Shown here: positions 55,800 through 64,000 of the stretch, one piece after another
Layout of the letters: each line of letters begins with the position of its first letter
Position numbering within the stretch: position 1 is the stretch's first letter
Assembly: GCF_028640845.1 (NCBI RefSeq)
Contig: NC_080539.1
Location: 157,789,236-157,853,235, forward strand
Length of the DNA stretch: 64,000 bases
Direction of reading: 5' to 3'
Source: Ahaetulla prasina
Lineage: Eukaryota > Chordata > Lepidosauria > Squamata > Colubridae
Program-made: the position numbers and the translations under genes
The notes under the pieces: model-generated
What the model was told of the DNA's origin: nothing
What the model saw: only the letters and a program-made list of their open reading frames with translations
Database searches by the model: none

Positions 55800-56140
55800 T
55801 AGGTAAACGTAAAGGTTCCCCTCGCACATATGTGCTAGTTGTTCCCGAATCTAGGGGTGGTGCTCATCTCCATTTCAAAGCTGAAAAGCCAACACCGTCC
55901 GAAGTTTTCTCCGTGTTCATGTGGCCGGCATGACTCAGTGCCAAAGGCGCACGAAATGCTGTTACCTTCCCACCAAAGGTGGTCCCTATTTTTCTACTTG
56001 CATTTCTAATGTGCTTTGGAACCGCTAGCTTGGCAGAAGCTGGGACAAGTAACACAGCACTAGGGAGTCGAACCGCTGAACTGCCGACCTTTCAATTGAC
56101 AAACTCAGTGTCTTAGCCACTGAGCCACCACATCCCTGTA
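55800..56140 (-). mobile_element. Sauria-type SINE, full length
   Basis: Perfect 10-bp TSD AAGTAACATC at 55790-55799 and 56141-56150. From the tail (AAAGGTTCCCCTCGCACATA) through the CACCAAAGGTGGTCCC body to the tRNA-like head, whose A and B boxes read in reverse as TTAGCCACTGAGCCACCAC and GAGTCGAACC. Confidence 0.93.
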
Positions 56141-56219
56141 AAGTAACATCCAGCAGGGCCTTTTTAAGGCATTTGTGGGGTGGGGGGCTAAAGGAATTGC
56201 AAATTTAAGGCCTCTCTAA

Positions 56220-56861
56220 ATGCACATACAATTTATGTTTATGTGTGACTACAGAAGCGGCTCCCATGTAACATCACTGCTGCGTAGTCTGCACTGGCTT
56301 CCTGTGGTCTTTCGGGTGCGCTTCAAGATTTTGGTTTCCACCTTCAAAGCGCTCCATGGCTTGGGACCCGGGTACTTACGAGACCGCCTGCTGTTACCCT
56401 ATGCCTCCCACCGACCCGTACGCTCTCACAGAGAAGGTCTCCTCAGGGTGCCTTCCGCCAAACAGTGTCGGCTGGTGGCCCCCAGGAGTAGGGCCTTCTC
56501 TGTTGGAGCATCGACGCTCTGGAATGAACTTCCCCCTGGCCTACGTCAAGTGCCTGATCTTCGGACCTTCCGTTGTGAGCTAAAAACATATTTATTTATT
56601 CAAGCGGGACTGGCATAATGGTTTTAATAGTTTTAATCTTAAATTGGGGTTTTTTATTGGGTTTTTTAAAAAAAAAATTTATACATAATTTTAAATTTAA
56701 ACTTTTAATTATCAGCCTTTTGTAATTTGCTAGGTTTTAATTGTTGGTTTTAATTGTATATGTATTGTGTTTTATCTTTGGCTGTACACCGCCCTGAGTC
56801 CATCGGGAGAAGGGCGGTATAAAAATTTAATTAATTAATTAATTAATTAATTAATTAATTA
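56220..56861 (+). mobile_element. L2-clade LINE 3' end with (TTAA)n tail
   Basis: Contains an intact C-terminal ORF2 frame, the terminal hairpin ACCGCCCTGAGTC...GAGAAGGGCGGT and an (AATT)n tail of about nine units (56825-56861). This is the best copy of a family whose antisense ends occur at 6277, 32556 and 45222. Confidence 0.88.
56253..56618 (+). pseudogene. L2-clade ORF2 C-terminal fragment
   Basis: The frame carries LRSLHWLPVVFRVRFKILVS, LHGLGPGYLRDRLLLPY, RSRAFSVGASTLWNELP and FRCELKTYLFIQA, the conserved C-terminal region downstream of the reverse transcriptase in L2-type LINEs. The element is 5'-truncated so no RT domain remains. The frame itself is open to its stop, suggesting it is comparatively young. 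Confidence 0.85.
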
Positions 56862-57034
56862 ATAGTCATCTGGATGATTGTGGCCTAGCTCTAACAGTCT
56901 ATGTTTAGGCCAAAATGGATCTAAAAATATACCATGTGTTACATCCTGGGCCCCTGAAGTCCTGTTAGATTTCAATTCTGAAAAGCCTAGCAAGCATAGT
57001 CTTTGGAGGACAAAAGATGAAGTCCAAACTGATA

Positions 57035-57262
57035 GAGCCTGTTCAGCAGTTAAAGCACCAGCCTAGAAACCAGGAGACTGTGAATTCAAGTGTCTCTCCC
57101 CCCTTACGCATGAAACCCAGTTGGATAATTTTGGGCCAGTCCCTTTCTCTCAGCCCAACTCACCTCATAGAGTCATTATTTTAGGGAAAATATGAGGAGG
57201 AAGGAGTATTTGGTATGTTTGCTGGTTGAGTTATTTATTAAAAAAATAACAAAAGTGGAAGT
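57035..57262 (+). mobile_element. tRNA-derived SINE (MIR/CORE-like)
   Basis: tRNA-like head around CTGTTCAGCAGTTAAAGCAC with GTGAATTCAAGTG in the B-box position; core TTGGATAATTTTGGGCCAG and CTCTCAGCCCAACTCACC; tail GGTTGAGTTATTTATTAAAA. Related fragment in reverse at 44800. Confidence 0.7.
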
Positions 57263-57900
57263 AAGCAAGCCAGCAAATAAACAAATATTCATCGGGCCAA
57301 GTTGTGGAAGGCTGTAGATTGCCAACGCATAACGTATTATTTCTAAGATTTAATATTTGCTAATTTATTTTGTAGAAGGTAGCCTCTGGTATGAAATTTT
57401 AAAAAAAAGCTAAAATAATTTAAAGCATGCTTTAATTTTGCTATTCATTAACTAGTGATCTATTGCTAAATTCAAAAAGACCTATGCTGAATATGTACTG
57501 TGTAAACCCTTTATGCATTGTCCATGGGTCAGCATGTGAGCAGACGGTCTCAAAATTAAACTACAGGTTTTCGATATATGAATGAATGAGAAAAAGGTAG
57601 ATACTGTAAATTCAATGATGAGACCTTAAACACATCTTGCATCATCTGTGTGTTTTAAACAATAATTCCTGCAGTTTGCTGTGAATTTCTAGATTTTAGA
57701 GGCGTCTATTGGTGGTAATCAAAATTCCAGTCATTGCCTTTCCTGTCCCACTATAATGAACAGATCTGATTGTTTGAACCTACTTTTATTCTAAAATTTG
57801 CAGACTCTCTAATCTTACGTATAAATCTCTAGATGTTAATACTCCTTATTTGTTTTACTCTTAGAGAAATATGTTTAATACAGAGCTGTAATTTGCAATA
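57263..57900. other. Unassigned AT-rich DNA
   Basis: Nothing recognised. Confidence 0.4.
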
Positions 57901-58012
57901 CAGGTAGTATTACGACAGTTCATTTAGTGACTGTTTGAAGTTGCAACAGCACCATTTTTCACACTTACAACCATTGCAGCATCCTCATGGTCACATGATC
58001 GTAGTATAATAT
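57901..58012 (-). mobile_element. ACAGGT-ended element fragment
   Basis: Starts CAGGTAGTATTACGACAG and carries TTGAAGTTGCAACAGCACC and CATGGTCACATGATCG; truncated on the right. Confidence 0.65.
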
Positions 58013-58790
58013 AGCTATACTCTTCCCAAACATGATGCCTCAAGTATTTGGGGACTGGAACTCTGAGAGTTACAGGTTAGCATTTCTGGAAGTTCAAAAC
58101 GATTCCTTTTTCCTCACGATTTAAATGTAAAGAATACCTCCTTCCTTCTTGCATCTATTTATTCAGCAAGTTAAGAGTGAAATAACTAATAGAATGTTTG
58201 GTCTCCATTGTTGTTTAATTATGGATTAACTTTAGCTAGTGAAAATTAAGAAACGCTCTTCATCTTGTCTAGAAATGTGCGAGAAATGGAATTGGACAGC
58301 AGGTGGCATTGCAGCTGAAATAAATATTAGTGCTACTCATGAAATGAGATTTCCTGTATGGGACTGTATTGCTCATAAATGAGGATTAATCTGTTTTCGT
58401 TTTCAATCCAGTGTCTCATCTGCACCAGCCAAGAATGGCAATGGGTTTTTCTTCCAAAGGCGGGTAGATATTGATATGATTCATGTGGCATATTGTGGAT
58501 AAAGGTCAGCTACAGTATAAGAAGTGTCAGTGTTGTGGTTGTTATGATCCCTGACAGAACCTGAAATATAACCCTATGAGCTATATTACCTTATAATCCT
58601 TTGATATGGTCAACCAACTAATCAATAAAGTATGCTACTATTACTTTATAATTCAGGCAGTATTCAAATTATCCTTAGTTTAACTTAATACAACCACATC
58701 TTTTCTACAACCTTCTTCAGTGGTCCCCTCACTCCAGATACTATCAGCAAGGTAGCACTGCTTTTCTTTGGACCTTGGACTGCATCTGGA
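58013..58790. other. Unassigned DNA
   Basis: Nothing recognised. Confidence 0.4.
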
Positions 58791-58797
58791 CTAGTTA

Positions 58798-59189
58798 ACT
58801 GAGACAATCCTCAATTTACGACCACAGCTGAGCCCAAAATTTCTGTTGCTAAATGAGATGGTTGTTCAGTGAGCTTTGTCTCCTGTTACAATCTTTCTCC
58901 ACCCAGTTGTTCGGTGAATCACAACAGTTTGTTACGTTAGTAACACGGTTGTTAAATGCATCTGGCTTTTTCATTGACTTTGCTTGTCAGAGGGGACATG
59001 AGGGGATCACATGACCCTGGGACACTGCAACCGTCATAAATATGAGCCAGTTGCCAGATTTTGATCACATGACCACAGAGATGCTGCGACGGCTGTAAGT
59101 GTGAAAAACGGTCGTAAGCCACTTTTTTCAGTGCTGTTGTAACTTTGAATGTTCACTAAATGAACTGTTGTAAATTGAGGACTACCTGT
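58798..59189 (+). mobile_element. ACAGGT-ended element, uninterrupted copy
   Basis: Left end CTGAGACAATCCTCAATTTA (diverged ACAGGTAGTCCTCAACTTA), right end TTGAGGACTACCTGT. At about 392 bp it is the reference length for the family. Interior blocks TAACACGGTTGTTAAATGC, GGGGATCACATGACCCTGG and AACGGTCGTAAGCCAC. No coding capacity. Confidence 0.75.
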
Positions 59190-59574
59190 ACTGGAAACTC
59201 TGAAGAAGAGAGGGAATCTTTATGCTGCTACTGGCTCCGAGTTCTCTATCTTTAAAACTGGAATCAAGGGGTCCAGTAAGGAACGATGTGCAATCTTGTA
59301 GCCCTGCTTGGCTCATACCTGAGAATGAAAAACTTCATTCTTTGAGATGTCCAGGCCTCCACTCTTGTTCATCAAGCACAACCAATGGGCAAGGTCTTGT
59401 TGAAGATCTGTTCAGCATTTGAAACAACGCTTCCTGTATGAATGGCGGAGCCAGTCTTCTGACTGAGAGTGGAACAAAGCAGAATAAAATGGATAACTTT
59501 GCTCTTCAGCTCTATTCTAGTTTGATGTTGCAACATCATCTATATTGGTCTTTAAAAATTAGCAGTTGATAGTT
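59190..59574. other. Unassigned DNA
   Basis: Nothing recognised. Confidence 0.4.
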
Positions 59575-59599
59575 GGATGGATGGATGGATGGATGGATG
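59575..59599. repeat. (GGAT)n microsatellite
   Basis: About six GGAT units, abutting and partly supplying the TSD of the hAT that follows. Confidence 0.9.
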
Positions 59600-59946
59600 C
59601 AATGAAATCCAGCAGGTTCTGACAGGTTCTGGAGAACCGGTAGATTTTGAGCAGTTTGGAGAACTGGCAAATACCACCTCTGGCTGGCCCCAGGAGTGGG
59701 TTAGGAATGGAGATTTTGCAATATCCTTCCCCCAGGACTGGGGAGGGAATGGAGATTTTGCAGTATCCTTCCCCTGGAATGGGGTGGGAATGGAGATTTT
59801 GCAGTATCCTTCCCCTGGAGTGGGGTGGGAATGGAGATTTTGCAGTATCCTTCCCCTGCCACGCCCACCAAACCATGCCTACCACACCACACCCACCAAG
59901 CCACGCCCACAGAACTGGTAGTAAAAAAATTTGGATTTCACCACTG
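59600..59946 (-). mobile_element. Non-autonomous hAT (family A), four minisatellite units
   Basis: Starts CAATGAAATCC (three-base deletion from CAGTGGTGAAATCC) and ends TTTCACCACTG. TSD GATGGATG (59592-59599) / GATGAATG (59947-59954), 7 of 8. Four minisatellite units at about 59695-59850. Confidence 0.85.
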
Positions 59947-59954
59947 GATGAATG

Positions 59955-60724
59955 GAGAGAGAGAGGGAGGGAGAGAGAGAGAGAACCTTTATTCTTACTT
60001 TTACTCTGAGCACACTGGCACACATTAAAAATGAAATTCTGCTCTCAAAAGCGTACACATACGTAACACACGAATACACATTAGGGCGTGTCAAATTTTT
60101 CAACCCTCAATTTCCGAACATTAGGGGTGCTCAAAAGTTGTGACATGCCTTGGGGGATTGTAAAGATTTTTGGTTACTTTAATATAATTTAAATGTACTT
60201 GGTAAGTAACTACATAAATATCATAATTTTTTAACATTTTTGTTTGTTTGATTTGTAGGGCGCGTCGAATTTTTTCAACTTTCAATTTCCAAAAATTAGG
60301 GGAGTATAGGGAGTGGTAATCTGTAGCACAGAACTATGTGTTTGCCCATTTTAATGACTAGGAACATTTTTACATTTGTGGCAAAAGTTTGCACATCACA
60401 TATGTTACTGCTGTTAAGTTGGACTTTGTTGATTTGGATTCTGCTTAGGAATGTGTGTGTGTAATGTATATTAATACTTTTCTCATAGTGAAAAGGTACA
60501 CTATGGGTAGATTTTATCTGGTGGGGAGAATCAAAGAAGGTGACGAAAATTTCAACAAAAACATAATTTGGGCCTCTCCCACTAAATTCTTCAACCTAGT
60601 GCTAATTTTAAATATCTTTGTTAGGTGACTCACATTGCATGTGAACATTGGATTCAGATTTATTTTAGAAAAATACAACATTCTCTTCTTCCCAGATGTT
60701 TCCTTTCTCCTACCTGGATCATTT
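59955..60724. other. Unassigned DNA with a ~50-bp direct repeat
   Basis: A GA-rich run at 59955-59985. Two similar segments (60083-60128 and 60258-60304) share AGGGCG.GTC.AATTTTT, TCAATTTCC and ATTAGGGG. No gene recognised. Confidence 0.45.
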
Positions 60725-60734
60725 TAATTCTTTA

Positions 60735-61072
60735 AGGTAAAGGTAAAGGTTCCCCTCGCACATATGTGCTAGTCGTTCCTGACTCTAGGGGGCGGTGCTC
60801 ATCTCCATTTCAAAGCCAAAGAGCCAGCGCTGTCCGAAGACGTCTCCGTGGTCATGTGGCCGGCATGACTAAACGCCAAAGGGGCACGGAACGCTGTTAT
60901 CTTCCCACCAAAGGTGGCCCCTATTTTTTCTACTTGCATTTTATACGTGCTCTTGACCTGCTAGGGTGGCAGAAGCTGGGACAAATAACGGGAACTAGGG
61001 AGCTGAACTGATGAACTGCCGACCTTTCGATCGACAAGCTCAGTGTCTTAGCCACTAGGCCACTGCATCCCC
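60735..61072 (-). mobile_element. Sauria-type SINE, full length
   Basis: TSD TAATTCTTTA (60725-60734) / TTATTCTTTA (61073-61082), 9 of 10. Tail (AGGTAA)n AAGGTTCCCCTCGCACATA; body CCACCAAAGGTGGCCCC; tRNA-like head in reverse at the right. The copy is close in sequence to 55800-56140. Confidence 0.92.
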
Positions 61073-61082
61073 TTATTCTTTA

Positions 61083-61372
61083 CATCCCAGTAAAAGTTTG
61101 GAAGGAAGGGGCTCAGTGGCTATTTATCTATAGGTAGGATAACTCTCTAAAACTGAAAGACTAGGATTGCATTGAAAGAGGGTCAGTGCAGAAACCAGTA
61201 AAACACAAGCCTGCATTGTGCCAAGGGCTGTGGAGAAAAATTTTCTACCAATGTATCTCTTTGATACAGAATGTTTCTGTTTGGACCATTCTAATCACCC
61301 AGGTCACATGGTCCTGAGTGGAGCATCGGCAGCCTATTGAGACACAGAAGCAATAAGTGGGAACAGCACAAA
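61083..61372. other. Unassigned DNA
   Basis: Nothing recognised. Confidence 0.4.
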
Positions 61373-61396
61373 CACACACACACACACACACACACG
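61373..61396. repeat. (CA)n microsatellite
   Basis: Twelve CA units. Confidence 0.95.
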
Positions 61397-61404
61397 GCCC
61401 TACC

Positions 61405-61720
61405 ATGTTTATTTATTTTATTTATTTATTTATTTTTTATTTTTTTATTTTGCCATACAGTATATATAAGCATAAGCATGAAATAATTACACAATATATA
61501 AGCATATATATGAGTATGAGTATGTAATAACTATATTAATTGGATATAATGAAAGGAAACAATAGGACAGGAACAGTAGGCACGCTTGTGCTCTTATGCA
61601 CGCCCCTTACAGACCTCTTAGGAATGGGGTGAGGTCAATAGTAGACAGTTTTTGGTTGAAGCTTTGGGGATTTTGGGAAGAGACCACAGAGTCAGGTAAT
61701 GTTACTGCATTATACAGAAG
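61405..61720 (-). mobile_element. LINE 3' end (CR1/L2-like group)
   Basis: TTTATTTTATTTATTTATTT tail, GCTCTTATGCACGCCCCTTA block and the reverse complement of the C-terminal coding end (TCTTAGGAATGGGGTGAGGT, GGAAGAGACCACAGAGTCAG). Same family as 12430-12862. Confidence 0.75.
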
Positions 61721-61790
61721 AAAACAGAGATGCTGTTTATGGCCACTGCTGATAAAAAGATTGGGGTGAGGGGGAAATCCTATAAGTCAT

Positions 61791-61904
61791 TAGGGGTCCC
61801 CAAACTAGGAAGCTTTAAGACTTGTGGACTTCAACTCTCAGAATTCTCCAGCCAGCATAGCTGAAATCCACAAGTCTTAAAGCTGCCAAGTTTGAAGACC
61901 TCTG
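61791..61904 (+). mobile_element. hAT MITE, palindromic
   Basis: TAGGGGTCCCCAAACTAGG at the left and CAAGTTTGAAGACCTCTG at the right, with CTTTAAGACTTGTGGA and TCCACAAGTCTTAAAG as inner inverted repeats. No clear TSD. Confidence 0.65.
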
Positions 61905-62106
61905 CTTTACAAGTTTCTTCTATCTTTTTCTTATCCTTCCTCATAACCTCTGGAAATACTTCCCCTTCGACAACATTTCCTCTTTTTCTTTTCAGATGAG
62001 CAGCTTTTACATTTATGACCTTTTAGGAATTAAGAAAGGCCTCATGTTAAAATAAACAAATGGATTAGCAAAAACTGGTAGCTGCACAACAATGTTTTCC
62101 TATTGT

Positions 62107-62832
62107 AAAAATAATAATAATAATAATAACAACAACAACAGAGTTAGAAGGGACCTTGGAGGTCTTCTAGTCCAACCCAAATGGTTATCCAACATTTTCT
62201 TAAAAATTTCCAGTGTTGGAGCATTCACAACTTCTGGAGGCAGGTTGTTCCATCGATTAATGGTTCTAACTGTCAGGAAATTTCTCCTTAGTTCTAGGTT
62301 GCTTCTCTCCTTGATTAGTTTCCACCCATTGCTTCTTATTCTACCCTCAGGTGCTTTGGAGAATAGTTTGACTCCCTCTTCTTTGTGGCAACCCCTGAGA
62401 TATTGGAACACAGCTATCATGTCTCCCCTAGTCCTTCTTTTCATTAAACTAGACATACCCAGTTCCTGCAACCGTTCTTCATATGTTTTAGCCTCCAGTC
62501 CCCTAATCATCTTTGTTGCTCTTTTCTGCACTCTCCCTAGAGTCTCAACATCCCCTTTACATTGTGGCGACCAAAACTGAATGCAATATTCCAAGTGTGG
62601 CCTTACCAAGGCATTATAGAGTGGTATTAACACTTCACGTGATCTTGATTCTATCCCTCTGTTTATGCAGCCCAGAACTGTGTTGCCTTTTTTGGCAGCT
62701 GCTGCACACTGCTGGCTCATATCTAAATGGTTGTCCACTAGTACTCCAAGATCCCTCTCACAGTTACTACTATTGACCAAGGTACCACATATACGGTACC
62801 TGTGCATTTGGGTTTTTTTTGCCTAAATGTAG
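62107..62832 (-). mobile_element. CR1-clade LINE, 3' end
   Basis: (AAT)n/(AAC)n tail at 62107-62141, CR1 3' end, and an open 235-codon C-terminal ORF2 frame. About 45 bp of the usual 3' end, including the ORF stop, is deleted, so the frame reads on into the untranslated region. Confidence 0.88.
62161..62807 (-). pseudogene. CR1 ORF2 C-terminal fragment
   Basis: Minus-strand frame with [60 protein letters not shown] and [20 protein letters not shown]. This is the region downstream of the RT catalytic motifs in CR1 ORF2. Open throughout but 5'-truncated and lacking the natural stop because of the deletion. Confidence 0.85.
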
Positions 62833-62897
62833 GCAAAATGTATTACCAGCACTTTGCAGAAGCCTATAGCTCTAGATACATCTCTATGGGGAGAAAT

Positions 62898-63381
62898 CAA
62901 TGGTGAAATCTGAACTGGTTTACTACCAGTTTGCCAGCTGCGCATGCATGCTGCACACGCGTATGTGCAGTGCACACCACACACCAAATGTAAGGTGCAC
63001 ACGTGCGCATGCAGTGTACGCCAAAAGGAGGCATGGGGTAAGTAGAACAGCACGCCGGGGGTTGATAAGCTGTCGCGCAATCTTTTTTTTTACTTTTAAA
63101 AGCATTTTTTTTACAACCTATTGGCCGAATAAGTTGTAAAAAAAATGCTTTTAAAAGTAAAAAAAGGGCTCTGACAATCACACGGCTCAGCTAGGATTGT
63201 CAGAGCCTCTTTTTTTACCTTTTAAAAGCATTTTTTAAAAGAAGCAGGGAAGCGGGTAACCGGGCATTGGGTGGGCATGGGTGGGAGAGCCATGGATTTT
63301 TGCTACCAGTTCTCCGAACCACCCACCACCATCGCTACTGGATCGGCCAATTCAGTCAGAACCAGGAGCATTTCATCCCTG
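62898..63381 (-). mobile_element. Hairpin-rich hAT (family C)
   Basis: Perfect 8-bp TSD GGAGAAAT at 62890-62897 and 63382-63389. Left end CAATGGTGAAATC, right end GAGCATTTCATCCCTG. A long hairpin (TTTTAAAAGCATTTTTTTT with its complement, 63086-63165) and a partial second one; CpG/GCATGC-rich left third. Same family as 48974-55682. Confidence 0.88.
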
Positions 63382-63389
63382 GGAGAAAT

Positions 63390-64000
63390 CCTCCATTGAT
63401 ACCGTATCGATGTAATTTCTCTGTTAGGTGCTATTGGAGGCTGTCTAGGTGACAAATTGAAATGAACACTTATAATGAAGTCTGTGGAGCAAACCAATTA
63501 ACTTCTTAATGCCCTGAAAAAGGAAAAGGATGAATTGGTTTGGAAATATTCAGGAACCCATTTATTAAGCTTGAGATTTTGACATTAAAGAGCATCTATT
63601 CCCCACCAACTCCAATTCATCTCCTCATCTAATTAGATCTGGTTTTGAGAAGGTTTTCTGACAAATCACTTTAGACATTATACACAAATCTAAAAAAACA
63701 CAAAAAACCCTGGCAATCCCAGGTATGGTAAATAGAATAGATCTCAGATAATTTCCCCGATAACAATTCAATATATACTTGTCATTGAATATGTTTTTAT
63801 CTATTTCCATCTTCTCAAGGAAATCAACCATACCCCTCATCAACCTGAACATTTATTATTTCAGACCAAGGACTGATCATAAGAGCTAAAACAAATATAA
63901 ATAAAAACGCAATCACATCTAATTAAATAAATCAACTTCTGATGTTGAATCTGAACATAGCAAAGCCTCATGATTTGGGCACAGAATGTAGCTATTTCAG
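63390..64000. other. Unassigned AT-rich DNA
   Basis: No gene or known repeat recognised to the end of the window. Confidence 0.4.

Noticed and set aside
59222..59422. 66-codon frame
   Set aside because: No domain, no splice context, and lengths of this order are expected by chance in 64 kb.

Overview
The window reads as intergenic or intronic DNA from a squamate reptile, most likely a snake. No complete host gene, tRNA, rRNA, CRISPR array or bacterial-type operon is visible. The organism call rests on the repeats: SINEs with a tRNA-like head and a BovB-like tail (Sauria type), CR1-clade LINEs whose 3' tails run into microsatellites (including a TTCTA tail of the kind reported for snake CR1-L3 elements), reptile-type L1 elements, an L2-clade LINE with a 3' hairpin, and many short hAT-type DNA transposons with 8-bp target-site duplications (TSDs). 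This is inference from repeat types; there is no gene synteny to confirm it.

Layout. 1-8.3 kb: a hAT-in-hAT nest (1001-1638), a CR1 end with an (ATT)n tail, LINE and L2 ends, unassigned AT-rich DNA. 8.3-10.7 kb: a decayed Tc1-like element interrupted by two copies of an ACAGGT-ended element, one of which holds a hAT. 12.4-17.7 kb: a LINE end, a CpG-rich inverted-repeat element, TTAGGG-like degenerate sequence, a CR1 end carrying a (TGTTA)n array, a hAT. 18.8-21.0 kb: a 2.25-kb CR1 (minus). 21.7-22.5 kb: two SINEs, one split by a CR1-L3 tail. 22.8-27.9 kb: a 5.1-kb L1 (minus). 28-42 kb: mostly unassigned DNA with hATs, an L2 end, a microsatellite-flanked palindrome carrying two hammerhead-like cores (36.9-37.1 kb), a solo LTR, and a possible transposon-borne coiled-coil gene fragment. 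42.3-44.1 kb: a small retroelement with another hammerhead-like core, a hAT, and 0.5 kb of CT-rich repeat. 45.8-47.8 kb: an ACAGGT element split by a SINE, then a hAT split by a solo LTR. 48.97-55.69 kb: a hAT with an array of hairpins, split by a 6.1-kb L1 that still has a 550-codon reverse-transcriptase frame. 55.8-64 kb: SINEs, an L2 end, further ACAGGT and hAT copies, a CR1 end and another hairpin hAT.

Nothing here works together as a pathway. The content is a layered record of transposition, and the nests give relative ages (L1 younger than hairpin hAT; hAT younger than ACAGGT element, itself younger than Tc1-like element; LTRs younger than hAT and ACAGGT hosts). Every autonomous-type element seen is broken by frameshifts, stops or truncation. 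The signals most worth following are the hammerhead-ribozyme-like cores in two unrelated repeats, the hAT family whose internal minisatellite differs in copy number between loci, the hairpin array, and the possible host-gene capture.
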